Below the pieces are notes generated by a model that searched no databases, had not been told where the DNA came from, and saw nothing but the letters and a program-made list of their open reading frames with translations. A DNA stretch of 64,000 nucleotides, taken from positions 124,001-188,000 of the forward strand of contig JAIYAT010000035.1 in NCBI GenBank assembly GCA_027488905.1. Reading direction: 5' to 3'. Positions 1 through 7,987 of this stretch are shown here, one piece after another (within the stretch, counting starts at the first letter, position 1; each line of letters opens with the position of its first letter). A program made the translations under genes and the position numbers. Source of the stretch: Bacteroidota bacterium (lineage in GTDB: Bacteria; Bacteroidota; Bacteroidia; UKL13-3).

Positions 1-220
1 TTCCCACCATTTGTATAGTAGCTTCCCACCATTTGTATAGTAGCTTCCCACCATTTGTATAGTAGCTCCCCACCACTTGGGTAGTAGCTTCCCACCATTT
101 GTATAGTAGCTTCCCACCACTTGGGTAGTAGCTTCCCACCATTTGGGTAGTAGCTTCCCACCTCTTATAGAGTAGCTCCCCACCATTTGGGTAGTAGCTT
201 CCCACCATTTGGGTAGTAGC
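1..220. repeat. 22-bp tandem repeat, 10 copies
   Basis: Ten head-to-tail 22-bp units of the form TTCCCACCATTTGtaTAGTAGC fill the first 220 bases exactly, with no spacers. Units differ mainly at the centre (TGTATAG versus TGGGTAG) and at single bases; unit 8 is the most divergent. The array touches the window edge, so it may continue upstream. It has no open reading frame of note. It is a minisatellite-like array, not a CRISPR, because there are no unique spacers. Confidence 0.95.
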
Positions 221-235
221 TTCTCAATCTGTGAA

Positions 236-284
236 AATCTGTGGCATCTGTGAGAAATAAGGTGGCTCACAGATAGCACAGATT
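236..284. repeat. Imperfect inverted repeat (19-nt arms)
   Basis: AATCTGTGgcATCTGTGAG (236-254) faces CTCACAGATagCACAGATT (266-284). The arms are complementary except for a 2-nt internal mismatch and are separated by 11 nt. It lies between the tandem array and a second hairpin in a region without genes. It looks like an intergenic REP-type palindrome; no function is inferred. Confidence 0.8.
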
Positions 285-328
285 AACACAGAAGCACCTC
301 AGCTATCGCTCCATTTTTGGCTGTTGGT

Positions 329-380
329 TTTTAGCATTTGGCAGTTAGCCATGCCAATGGCCAAAAGCCAACTGCTAAAA
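329..380. repeat. Hairpin element with TTTTAGCA / TGCTAAAA arms
   Basis: An 8-bp perfect inverted repeat (TTTTAGCA at 329-336, TGCTAAAA at 373-380) encloses further partially complementary GGCAGTT/AACTGC-like sequence. The 15-mer CCAACTGCTAAAAGC at 368-382 recurs as a direct repeat at 1156-1170, so related elements sit on both sides of the lipoprotein gene at 441-1103. The rest of 285-440 shows nothing else identifiable. Confidence 0.65.
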
Positions 381-440
381 GCCGTTCTTGCTTTCCAACA
401 ATATTTTATTAACCTTTGATAAGCCCAATTTTTATAGCTT

Positions 441-1103
441 ATGAATCCTAAACTCATTTTTAAACCTTTTTACACAAGTCTAAAATTACTTTTGCTTTTG
501 TCTATATTTTTTGGAATTAGCAATTGTAAAAGAGACATTGATGGCCCTTGTGATAAGTCGAATATATACTATGATACCTCTTATTTTGAAAAGAATGAAA
601 GAGACCTACTACCAGATTGGGAAGGAGATTCCCTCTTTTTTTATTCTGATGCAGGCGATACAGCCTATCTGTTTTGCAAATCACAATATTTAGGGATTAC
701 TTATGATTACCCTGGTCGTAATGGTTCCACTTGGTGCAGTTGGACCGAAACTTATCCCTATGAATCATTTGGTGCAACTTATAGTTCAAACAATTCAGAA
801 TTGAATAATATAAGTATCCAAATTTACAAAGAATCCTATTCAAAATATGACCAAAGCAATCCACCTTTTAGGCAGGCTAAAATTGATATTTCAAAATATG
901 GGATATATGACTTATTAATTTTTGACGGAAAAATTCAACCAGATGATTCCGTTTTGTTAACTAATGGAAAATACGAAGTTGGGATTTTGGATGATGATTC
1001 GAAGATAATTAGAACCACAATGAATCTGAATGTTGGTTTAATGATAATGGAGACCAAAAATGTAAAAAAATGGACCTTATTTAGATATACTTTAGTTAAT
1101 TAA
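441..1103 (+). CDS. Hypothetical lipoprotein
   Basis: I do not recognise this 220-residue protein. Residues 1-28 form a hydrophobic signal sequence (KLLLLLSIFFGISN) followed by Cys29, which fits a lipoprotein signal although Asn at -1 is unusual for a lipobox. The mature part is rich in Asp, Ser and Tyr, with no obvious catalytic motif. It is probably anchored to an outer membrane leaflet. It stands alone, flanked on both sides by copies of the CCAACTGCTAAAAGC intergenic repeat, which might mark it as an accessory gene. The ORF at 511-693 is its shadow in another frame. Confidence 0.6.
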   Translation: MNPKLIFKPFYTSLKLLLLLSIFFGISNCKRDIDGPCDKSNIYYDTSYFEKNERDLLPDWEGDSLFFYSDAGDTAYLFCKSQYLGITYDYPGRNGSTWCSWTETYPYESFGATYSSNNSELNNISIQIYKESYSKYDQSNPPFRQAKIDISKYGIYDLLIFDGKIQPDDSVLLTNGKYEVGILDDDSKIIRTTMNLNVGLMIMETKNVKKWTLFRYTLVN

Positions 1104-1155
1104 TCTTACAAACCTTGTTGGCCTGATGGCTTAATTCTTTGCCAACCGCCAACCA

Positions 1156-1170
1156 CCAACTGCTAAAAGC
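1156..1170. repeat. Direct copy of the 15-mer CCAACTGCTAAAAGC
   Basis: This exact 15-mer also occurs at 368-382 in the upstream hairpin element. Here it sits in a GCCAACCGCCAACCACC-type context between the lipoprotein and the Crp-like gene. It appears to be part of a dispersed intergenic repeat family. Confidence 0.6.
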
Positions 1171-1257
1171 TAACTTCCAGCAGCCTTTTTTAAATGATAT
1201 TTTGATAACTTGTAAATATATTGCAAAGGAAAGCCCTGAATAATTTATCGTTTTAAA

Positions 1258-1857
1258 ATGACTTCTCCTTCAGTTTTTACTTCCTTAGATGCCTATGTTG
1301 CCAGGTGCATTTCGCTCTCCGAGGCAGACTTTGCTTACTTTCATGCTCAATTAATGGTTAAGCATTACAAAAAGAAAAGTCGATTACTTAGTGCAGGTGA
1401 AATTTGCTCCTTCGAAGGGTTTATTACCAAGGGTTGTTGTAGAGTTTACTATTTAAATGAAAAAGGAAACGAAGTTGATTTATATTTTGGAATAGAAGAG
1501 TGGTGGGTGAGCGACATGGCCAGTTTTACCCAACAGAAACCATCTAATTTATTTATTGAAACCTTAGAGGATACTGAGTTAATCATCATTAGTTATGAAG
1601 CAAAGGAGCGTTTATTCATTAGAATTCCGGCCTTCGAACGTATGTTTCGGTTAATGGTTCAACGTACCCATGAAACCCTCATGAAACGATTAATTTCTTC
1701 GTTCAGTGAACCTGCAGAAGAGCGTTACTTAAGCTTTGTCGCCAAATATCCTTCCATTGTTCAGCGTGTGCCTCAACACCTTATTGCAGCCTATTTAGGC
1801 ATTACCCCAGAGTTCCTATCGAAAATCAGGTCTAAGTTAAAGGCTAAAAATCTTTGA
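1258..1857 (+). CDS. Crp/Fnr family transcriptional regulator
   Basis: A 199-residue protein with the Crp/Fnr layout. An N-terminal cyclic-nucleotide-binding-like beta-roll covers about residues 30-120 (GEICSFEGFITKGCCRVYY; the effector is not predictable). A long dimerisation helix follows, then a C-terminal helix-turn-helix around residues 172-194 (QHLIAAYLGITPEFLSKIRSKL). Bacteroidota carry many such short regulators, often next to a redox or stress gene. The next gene on the same strand, 70 bp away, is a pirin, which may be its target (inference). The ATG at 1258 is the natural start. Confidence 0.85.
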   Translation: MTSPSVFTSLDAYVARCISLSEADFAYFHAQLMVKHYKKKSRLLSAGEICSFEGFITKGCCRVYYLNEKGNEVDLYFGIEEWWVSDMASFTQQKPSNLFIETLEDTELIIISYEAKERLFIRIPAFERMFRLMVQRTHETLMKRLISSFSEPAEERYLSFVAKYPSIVQRVPQHLIAAYLGITPEFLSKIRSKLKAKNL

Positions 1858-1927
1858 TGTTTTTCTTAATCTATTTCAATGTTTAGGTTTTATTCTTGCT
1901 TTAATTTTGAACCAAATTTAAATCACC

Positions 1928-2647
1928 ATGAATACTATCATCCATAAAGCTGAAACTCGCGGAAAAGCAGATTTCGGTTGGTTAAAATCCTTTCACACTT
2001 TTAGTTTTGGTTCATACCATAACCCAGAAAGAGTGCATTTTGGCGCCTTAAGGGTTTTAAATGATGATACAGTTGCCGCAGCAATGGGTTTTGGCAAACA
2101 TCCGCATGACAATATGGAAATTATTTCTATTCCCTTAGAAGGCGATTTAGAGCACCAAGACTCTATGGGGAATACTGCTGTGATTAAGCAAGGCGACATT
2201 CAAGTGATGAGTGCTGGAACTGGAATTTTTCATAGCGAATACAATCGCAATAAGGATAAACAAACGAAGTTCCTTCAAATTTGGGTTTTTCCAAACCAAC
2301 GTAACGTTGAACCAAGATACGACCAAAAAACCTTAAACCTTTCAGAAAGGCAAAACAAGTTGCAACTTGTACTCTCGGGAGAACCATCTGCAGATGCTGT
2401 TTGGATTTACCAAGATGCAAGATTTTACTTAGGTAAATTCGATAAGGATTTTAATGCATTACATACCCTTAAAAGCAATAGCCATGGCGTTTATGCTTTT
2501 ATACTTTCAGGAGATTGGAACATCAATGGAAATATTTTAACTTCAAGAGATGGCATCGGAATATCCCAAACTTCAGAAATCTCTGTCACAGCCTTGTCGG
2601 ATCAAGCCGAAATCTTATTGATGGAATTACCTATGCTAAATGAATAA
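1928..2647 (+). CDS. Pirin family protein (YhhW-like)
   Basis: A 239-residue bicupin of the pirin family. The first cupin carries the metal-ligand signature: His58 and His60 in GKHPHDNMEI, and His102 and Glu104 in GTGIFHSEY. Characterised relatives bind iron or another metal and some oxidise quercetin; the physiological substrate here is unknown. The protein is probably cytoplasmic. A TAATTTTG box at 1902-1909 resembles a -7 promoter element, without a clear -33 partner. The last 221 bp before the terminal codons are duplicated at 5900-6120, inside a rearrangement scar. Confidence 0.9.
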   Translation: MNTIIHKAETRGKADFGWLKSFHTFSFGSYHNPERVHFGALRVLNDDTVAAAMGFGKHPHDNMEIISIPLEGDLEHQDSMGNTAVIKQGDIQVMSAGTGIFHSEYNRNKDKQTKFLQIWVFPNQRNVEPRYDQKTLNLSERQNKLQLVLSGEPSADAVWIYQDARFYLGKFDKDFNALHTLKSNSHGVYAFILSGDWNINGNILTSRDGIGISQTSEISVTALSDQAEILLMELPMLNE

Positions 2648-2680
2648 ATTTCTTTAGATTGCCTAACTCTATTATAAGAA

Positions 2681-3247
2681 TTGATGCGCAAATTCATCTC
2701 AGAAGAAGATTTGATTCTGGTTTTAAATACCGGCACTGAGGCTGCATTTAATTTATTGTATAATAACTATTCAGCTTCAATCTTTGGATCAATTCTAAAG
2801 ATAGTTAACAATAGAGAATTAGCAGAAGACATTACCCAAGAGAGCTTTGTAAAAATTTGGAACAACTTTTCATCCTATGATTCCTCAAAGGGTAAACTGT
2901 ATACATGGATGCTTAATATTGCTAGAAATACAGCCATTGATGCACTCAAAAGCAAACAAGAACGAAACAGCCTTCAAAACCAAGATATAGAAAATTCCGT
3001 ATATGTAATTGATCAGCAATATCAAACTGATTTCAATACAGATGGTATTGGTTTGAAAAAGATTATTGAAGCATTGCCAAAAGACCAATTGGAAATTCTT
3101 CACAAAATGTATTTTGAAGGGTATACACAATCAGAAATTGCAAAAGATTTTGAAATCCCTTTAGGTACTGTCAAAACAAGAGCAAGACAAGCCATACAAA
3201 AGTTAAGAGGCGTATTTAATGAAAAACAGAAAGGAGGGATAAGTTGA
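2681..3247 (+). CDS. ECF RNA polymerase sigma-70 factor
   Basis: A 188-residue extracytoplasmic-function sigma factor. Sigma region 2 spans about residues 20-90 (ELAEDITQESFVKIWNNF followed by KLYTWMLNIARNTAID). Region 4 lies at about 130-180, with the helix-turn-helix GYTQSEIAKDFEIPLGTVKTR. The frame opens at a TTG directly followed by an ATG at 2684, which is the likelier start. Its stop codon overlaps the TTG start of the anti-sigma gene, so the two are translationally coupled. The pair presumably answers an envelope signal and drives the downstream globin cassette (inference). Confidence 0.93.
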   Translation: MMRKFISEEDLILVLNTGTEAAFNLLYNNYSASIFGSILKIVNNRELAEDITQESFVKIWNNFSSYDSSKGKLYTWMLNIARNTAIDALKSKQERNSLQNQDIENSVYVIDQQYQTDFNTDGIGLKKIIEALPKDQLEILHKMYFEGYTQSEIAKDFEIPLGTVKTRARQAIQKLRGVFNEKQKGGIS

Positions 3248-4059
3248 ATTTAATAGAATTTAAAGAAAGTGGTTTGCTTGAATTATATGCATTGAATGCT
3301 TGTTCTCCAGAGGAAAAATTATTGGTTGAAAAAAACCTTGTTTTGTATCCAGAGTTATCCGTAGAATTAGATGAAATTAATGCAGCTTTAGAAAATTACT
3401 CTGAAATTTATTCGGAAATACCTCCAATTGGACTTGATCAAAAAATTAAAAAACAATTGGTTTTTAAACCAGAATTAAAGGTTTCCCCAAATGTTACTAT
3501 CAAGGAAGCCAATAAAAATAACTTAAATTTTTATAGGGTTTCATTAGCGGCAAGTCTTCTAGCTGTGTTAGGTTTAAGTATCCTTTTATTCTTTACACAA
3601 AATAGATTGAAGGAAACTGAAAATCAATTGGCAATTCTGAACCAAGAAAAAGTACTCCTGTCAGAAAATGTTAATCGCACCTCTTTAGAATTGACTAACT
3701 TGAGTCAAAGCTTTAAAAAGATTAGTACTGATGATTTTATTCAAGTTAAACTAACAGGAACAGAGAAGTTTCCTAATGCACAAATGAAGGTTTTTTGGAA
3801 CAAAGCGTCCAAAGAGACTTTTATTAGTCTTGTACAAATACCAAATTTACCTTTAGGAAAACAATTTCAATTGTGGGCATTGGTAGATGGGAAGCCAATT
3901 AATGCAGGCGTATTTGATAGTCTTCAAGGAATCTTAATTCTTAGCGATATTGCTACCACTCAAGCCGACCTTTTTGCAGTTACAATTGAAGATAAAGGCG
4001 GAAGTGTCAGTCCAACCCTTAGCGAAATGGTGGTTGCAGGAAAAGTCATAGGCTCGTAA
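3244..4059 (+). CDS. Anti-sigma factor, RskA family
   Basis: A 271-residue membrane-spanning anti-sigma factor. The N-terminal ~80 residues (ALNACSPEEKLLVEKNL) are the cytoplasmic sigma-binding part. One transmembrane helix sits at about residues 98-118 (VSLAASLLAVLGLSILLFF), followed by a coiled coil. The periplasmic C-terminal RskA domain contains FQLWALVDGKPINAGVF and a VTIEDKGGSVSPT signature. It starts with TTG overlapping the sigma stop. In this family, release of the cognate sigma factor usually follows proteolysis or a redox or envelope signal. The only candidate partner in the window is the adjacent ECF sigma. Confidence 0.92.
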   Translation: MNLIEFKESGLLELYALNACSPEEKLLVEKNLVLYPELSVELDEINAALENYSEIYSEIPPIGLDQKIKKQLVFKPELKVSPNVTIKEANKNNLNFYRVSLAASLLAVLGLSILLFFTQNRLKETENQLAILNQEKVLLSENVNRTSLELTNLSQSFKKISTDDFIQVKLTGTEKFPNAQMKVFWNKASKETFISLVQIPNLPLGKQFQLWALVDGKPINAGVFDSLQGILILSDIATTQADLFAVTIEDKGGSVSPTLSEMVVAGKVIGS

Positions 4060-4131
4060 TTTTTTTTACAGGATTTAAATCCACCCTTTTTATTTTCTCG
4101 TATATGTGTTTGTAATCAATTTATAAAACAC

Positions 4132-4560
4132 ATGAAAAATCAAAATCTTAAAAGAACATTACGATTCACGCTTATTTTATTTGTTGGTCTTTTAGCTTCT
4201 TTAGCCATTCATTTATTTCTTATCCATAAAGCTAAGGAAAATCAAAAAGTTTTTGCAATGGGCAGGATTGATTTTAAGACCCAAACTGCGCAAGAAAATT
4301 TAACAGGAATTAGAGAATATACCGCATCTATAAATGGGATCAGCAATGCCATTTATAATTCTCAAGAGCGCGTATTGGTGTTTATTTATGAACCAAAAAT
4401 TGTAGATGCAGAAATGGTTTTAAATAAGGTTAAAAATCATTCTAAAGCGCTAGCCACTAGATACATTTCTTCTGAAACTGAGCTCAAATCTGGTTGTCCA
4501 GTTGACCTAAATAAATTTTCCTTTTTAGGAAAAGCACTTTCATTTTTAAGTTCTAATTAA
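4132..4560 (+). CDS. Small membrane-anchored protein with possible HMA-like fold
   Basis: A 142-residue protein with one N-terminal transmembrane helix (about residues 12-32, FTLILFVGLLASLAIHLFLI). The soluble part has a pattern of alternating strands and helices (DFKTQTAQENLTGIREYT, then RVLVFIYEPKIVDAEMVLNKV) that resembles heavy-metal-associated domains of the ferredoxin-like fold. It lacks the metal-binding CxxC; the only cysteine is in SGCPVD. The fold call is my inference. It lies 72 bp after the anti-sigma gene and 23 bp before the globin lipoprotein, probably in one transcription unit. Confidence 0.55.
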   Translation: MKNQNLKRTLRFTLILFVGLLASLAIHLFLIHKAKENQKVFAMGRIDFKTQTAQENLTGIREYTASINGISNAIYNSQERVLVFIYEPKIVDAEMVLNKVKNHSKALATRYISSETELKSGCPVDLNKFSFLGKALSFLSSN

Positions 4561-4583
4561 TCTCTAAACTAAATAAAAACAAC

Positions 4584-5159
4584 ATGAAAAAAACAACACT
4601 CGCTTTTACCGCAGCATTTTTAATGCTATTAGGCATCTCTTGTCAAAAAGATGAAACGAAAATTGAGCCACAACAAACACCTGCTTCTCTTTATACTAGA
4701 GTAGGAGGTAGCACAATGGTTGCAGATCCAAACAATCCTTCTACCATGATTGAGAAAGGAAGGTTAACCCTTCGTGCCGTGGTTGATAGTTCTATCTTAA
4801 TTATTGCCGCAGATACTCAAATGACAAAATTTTTCCCTACTTTGTTTATGGAATTGGGTTCAGGAAATACCAATGGATTAGCTGCTTTGAGCAAAAACTT
4901 TACAGACTTTATGTGTGCTGCTACTGGTTGCAAAAATGCTAGTTATGCCTACATGGGATTAAATATGAAGGATGCTCATAATCCAGCTAAACACAGCCGT
5001 ATGGGGGTAAAAGCTACATCTGCTGATTTTGATAAGTTTGTAGGACATATTGGATCTGGGTTAGCTAAAAATGGCGTAACTTCAGCTAACAACAAACAAT
5101 TGGTTGATGATTTAGTAGCTTTATTATACACAACTAAAGCCGATATCGTTCAGCAATAA
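4584..5159 (+). CDS. Truncated-hemoglobin-like lipoprotein
   Basis: A 191-residue exported globin. The signal peptide ends in a clear lipobox (LLGISC, Cys20), so it should be lipid-anchored outside the cytoplasm. The rest follows the group-1 truncated hemoglobin pattern: LYTRVGG, then RAVVDSSI, a long helix with FTDFM, and YMGLNMKDAH, whose His132 is in the proximal heme-ligand (F8) position, then FDKFVGHIGSGL. Compared with cytoplasmic relatives it has an insertion of about 14 residues after LYTRVGG, lacks the usual Tyr at B10, and carries a CAATGC pair. Heme binding is likely; ligand chemistry is unknown. It is the last gene of the ECF sigma cassette. Confidence 0.75.
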   Translation: MKKTTLAFTAAFLMLLGISCQKDETKIEPQQTPASLYTRVGGSTMVADPNNPSTMIEKGRLTLRAVVDSSILIIAADTQMTKFFPTLFMELGSGNTNGLAALSKNFTDFMCAATGCKNASYAYMGLNMKDAHNPAKHSRMGVKATSADFDKFVGHIGSGLAKNGVTSANNKQLVDDLVALLYTTKADIVQQ

Positions 5160-5178
5160 TTACAAACTAACTAACTAG

Positions 5179-5253
5179 CAGGTTTCATTGCATTTTTGGT
5201 TGATATATACTAATTATAGTTTATGCTCCAATATGCAGTGAAACCTGTTTTTG
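5179..5253 (+). terminator. Candidate terminator of the sigma/globin cassette
   Basis: CAGGTTTCATTGCAT (5179-5193) pairs with ATGCAGTGAAACCTG (5233-5247) through 15 positions including one G-T wobble, and is followed by TTTTTG. The loop is long (39 nt), which makes it an atypical intrinsic terminator, but position and T-run fit. Confidence 0.5.
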
Positions 5254-5266
5254 TTAAAACTTGCTA

Positions 5267-5907
5267 TTATCTGTTAAATAGAATTCTCATACCCTTATTG
5301 TTTTCATCAAATTTCCCCTCTTTGTAAACTACATTTCCATTTACTAAGGTATGGGTACAACCACTGAGTCAAATTGCGCTCCTTCAAAAGGGCTCCAGCC
5401 ACATTTATATAAAATATTACTTTTAGAAACCGTGTATTTTTGGTTCAAATCTACCAATACTAAATCTGCAAAAAAGCCTTCTTTAATAAATCCTCTGCGG
5501 CCTATTTTAAACAATATTGCTGGGTTGTGACAAGCTTTTTCAACAATTTTTTCTAGGCTAATTTTTCCTTTCTTGTAAAGTTGCAATAAGGCATTTAGGG
5601 TGTGTTGAACCAAAGGTCCGCCCGAAGGTGCTTTTAAATAGCTTTGCGACTTTTCTTCCAACGTATGCGGCGCATGGTCGGTTGCTAGCACATCAATTCT
5701 CCCATCAATTACTGCCTTTAAAATTTCTTCTCTATCATTTGCAGTTCTTACTGCAGGATTCCATTTTATAAAATTTCCTTTCTCAGCATAGTCTGCATCA
5801 CTAAACCACAAATGGTGTGTACAAGCTTCTGCAGTATTGCGTTTTTGAACTAGGGGAATGTCATTTCTAAATAAGTCTAGTTCTTTGGCTGTACTAATGT
5901 GCAAGAT
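5267..5907 (-). pseudogene. 5'-truncated dihydroorotase duplicate
   Basis: This is a second copy of the C-terminal ~210 codons of the intact dihydroorotase at 6591-7928, in the same orientation. The reading frame (ORF 5344-5904) aligns with 12 amino-acid differences over about 180 residues. A 2-bp insertion then shifts the frame, turning VVTHTLVNG into VVVPIP. The original tail ([18 protein letters not shown]) is still readable in the other frame down to the shared stop at 5267. It lacks the N-terminal metal-binding half and cannot be an active enzyme. At its 5' end it breaks inside TGCAAGAT, which joins it to a pirin fragment. Confidence 0.93.
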
Positions 5908-6120
5908 TTTACTTAGGTAAATTCGATATAGATTTTAATGCAATACATACCCTTAAAAGCAATAGCCATGGCGTTTATGCTTTTATACTTTCAGGAGATT
6001 GGAACATCAATGGAAATATTTTAGCTTCCAGAGATGGCATCGGAATATCCCAAACTTCAGAAATCTCTGTCACAGCCTTGTCGGATCAAGCCGAAATATT
6101 ATTGATGGAATTACCTATGC
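5900..6120 (+). pseudogene. 3' fragment of the pirin gene (duplicate)
   Basis: These 221 bp match 2416-2636 in the intact pirin gene without indels and with about six substitutions. The similarity begins exactly at the 8-mer TGCAAGAT shared with the dihydroorotase gene and ends at CCTATGC, just before the pirin stop; then unrelated DNA leads into the DUF962 gene. It has no start and cannot be expressed as a pirin. Confidence 0.93.
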
Positions 6121-6128
6121 AGGCTTAA

Positions 6129-6587
6129 TTATTTGTAGTCTACGCCAATTCCTTCATAAATAAAGTGCATTAACCAAGCTGGGCCAATCAATAAAAACTG
6201 AAGGTCTTTTAAAAAGGAAGGTTTTTTACCTTCTATTTTATGACCCCAAAATTGGCCAATCCAAGCTACTACAAATACTATGAGGGATATTTCTACCACG
6301 GGGAAATAATTCTCATATAAATAACGAGCAACTAAATGGCAGAAAAAGGCAAAACCTATTGTTCCAATGGCAAGTTTCCAAGATAGTCTAATATAAAAGA
6401 TGCTTGCCAGTAAAATAACCGGCGTTGCTAAATGGAATGACACACCACTCAGGGTTAATTTTACGGTGTATAACAAGCCAATGATGCTAAAAAATATGCT
6501 AGGAACACATATCCAATGCACCAATTTATTGGTTGGGTTTTGGTGACTTTCGCCATATTCCTCAAACCAAGTATCTATACTTTTCAT
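6129..6587 (-). CDS. DUF962 / Mpo1-like membrane protein
   Basis: A 152-residue polytopic membrane protein opening with the family signature (WFEEYGESHQNPTNKLVHWICVP). About four hydrophobic segments follow, ending in GPAWLMHFIYEG. Yeast Mpo1 of this family is an iron-dependent dioxygenase in alpha-oxidation of 2-hydroxy fatty acids; conserved histidines (SHQNPTNK, HWICVP, FFCHL) are present here. Bacterial function is untested. It lies 3 bp downstream of the dihydroorotase stop on the same strand, so the two form an operon. Confidence 0.88.
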   Translation of the reverse strand: MKSIDTWFEEYGESHQNPTNKLVHWICVPSIFFSIIGLLYTVKLTLSGVSFHLATPVILLASIFYIRLSWKLAIGTIGFAFFCHLVARYLYENYFPVVEISLIVFVVAWIGQFWGHKIEGKKPSFLKDLQFLLIGPAWLMHFIYEGIGVDYK

Positions 6588-6590
6588 TTG

Positions 6591-7928
6591 TTATCTGTTA
6601 AATGTTAATCGCATTCCTTTGGCAGTTTCATCAAATTTACCCGCTTGGTAAACTACATTTCCATTAACTAAGGTATGGGTAACCACTGAGTCAAATTGCA
6701 CTCCTTCAAAAGGGCTCCAGCCACATTTATATAAAATATTACTTTTAGAAACGGTGTATTTTTGGTTCAAATCTACCAATACTAAATCTGCAAAAAAGCC
6801 TTCTTTAATAAATCCTCTGCGGTCTATTTCAAATAGAATCGCTGGGTTATGACAAGCTTTTTCAACAATTTTTTCAATACTTATTTTTCCACCCTTGTAT
6901 AGTTGCAACAAGGCATTTAGGGTGTGTTGAACCAAAGGTCCGCCCGAAGGCGCTTTTAAATAGCTTTGCGACTTTTCTTCCAAGGTATGCGGCGCATGGT
7001 CGGTTGCCAGCACATCAATTCTCCCATCAATTACTGCCTTTAAAATTTCTTCCCTATCCTTTGAAGATTTTACTGCAGGATTCCATTTTATAAAATTCCC
7101 TTTCTCAGCATAATCTTCCTCGCTAAACCAAAGATGGTGCGTGCAAGCTTCAGCAGTTATGCGTTTTTGAACCAAGGGAATATCATTTCTAAATAAGTCT
7201 AGTTCTTTGGCTGTACTAATGTGCAAGATATGTAGGCGCGTATTGTATTTTTTAGCCAAGTCAACTGCAAAGCTAGACGACTTATAACAGGCTTCTTCAT
7301 TTCTAATTTTAGGGTGCCAACTCGCGTCAATAGCATCGCCATTGGCCGCAATTACCGAAGCTTGATTGGCTTTTACCATTGGGTCGTCTTCGCAATGTGT
7401 GGCAATAATTGTTTTTACTTCTTTAAATATTCTTTCTAAAGCCAAAGGGTCATCCACCAGCATATCGCCCGTACTTGAGCCCATAAAAATCTTTACGCCA
7501 CAGATTTTAGTTTCATCCACTTTAAGAAGTTCCTCAATATTATGGTTAGTAGTACCCATAAAGAAACTATAATTTGCTAAACTAACTTCCGCTGCGCGGG
7601 CATATTTCTGTTCTAACAATTCAATGGTTACGGCACTAGGAGAGGTGTTTGGCATTTCCATAAAAGAGGTAACCCCACCAGCAACTGCAGCTTTTGGCTC
7701 AGTATACAAATCTCCTTTATAGGTTAAACCAGGTTCTCTAAAATGCACTTGGTCGTCTATTAAACCAGGAATTAATATTTTTCCGCTGGCGTCAATCACT
7801 TGGTCGGCAGGCATATTTATCCCTTGCTTTTCAATTTTTTCAATAAAAGCACCTTTTATAAATACATCAGCATGAAATTGTTCACCCTCATTAATCAAGA
7901 GTGCATTTTTAATAAGTATTGTTTTCAT
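6591..7928 (-). CDS. pyrC: Dihydroorotase
   Basis: A 445-residue amidohydrolase that would close carbamoyl-aspartate to dihydroorotate in pyrimidine synthesis. Visible signatures are GLIDDQVHFREPG (about 56-67), GVTSFMEMPNT, GVKIFMGSSTG (containing the usual bridging-lysine segment), [17 protein letters not shown] and LATDHAPHT. In the HxH metal motif the first position is Gln60 rather than His. To my knowledge this DDQVHFREPG form is common in Bacteroidota dihydroorotases, so I keep the function call. Its 3' two-thirds (in part) is duplicated at 5267-5907. The start overlaps the upstream region of the divergent EamA gene. Confidence 0.93.
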   Translation of the reverse strand: MKTILIKNALLINEGEQFHADVFIKGAFIEKIEKQGINMPADQVIDASGKILIPGLIDDQVHFREPGLTYKGDLYTEPKAAVAGGVTSFMEMPNTSPSAVTIELLEQKYARAAEVSLANYSFFMGTTNHNIEELLKVDETKICGVKIFMGSSTGDMLVDDPLALERIFKEVKTIIATHCEDDPMVKANQASVIAANGDAIDASWHPKIRNEEACYKSSSFAVDLAKKYNTRLHILHISTAKELDLFRNDIPLVQKRITAEACTHHLWFSEEDYAEKGNFIKWNPAVKSSKDREEILKAVIDGRIDVLATDHAPHTLEEKSQSYLKAPSGGPLVQHTLNALLQLYKGGKISIEKIVEKACHNPAILFEIDRRGFIKEGFFADLVLVDLNQKYTVSKSNILYKCGWSPFEGVQFDSVVTHTLVNGNVVYQAGKFDETAKGMRLTFNR

Positions 7929-7987
7929 TTACTGCGAACTTAATAAATATTGTTTCAAACTGTACATTTGTGCCTAAACTACAAACA

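Noticed and set aside
1-220. CRISPR array
   Set aside because: The repeats are strictly head to tail without spacers, and no cas genes are near.
5344-5904. ORF read as a second functional dihydroorotase
   Set aside because: It lacks the N-terminal metal-binding half, is frameshifted near its end and starts inside the rearrangement joint; it is a duplicate fragment.
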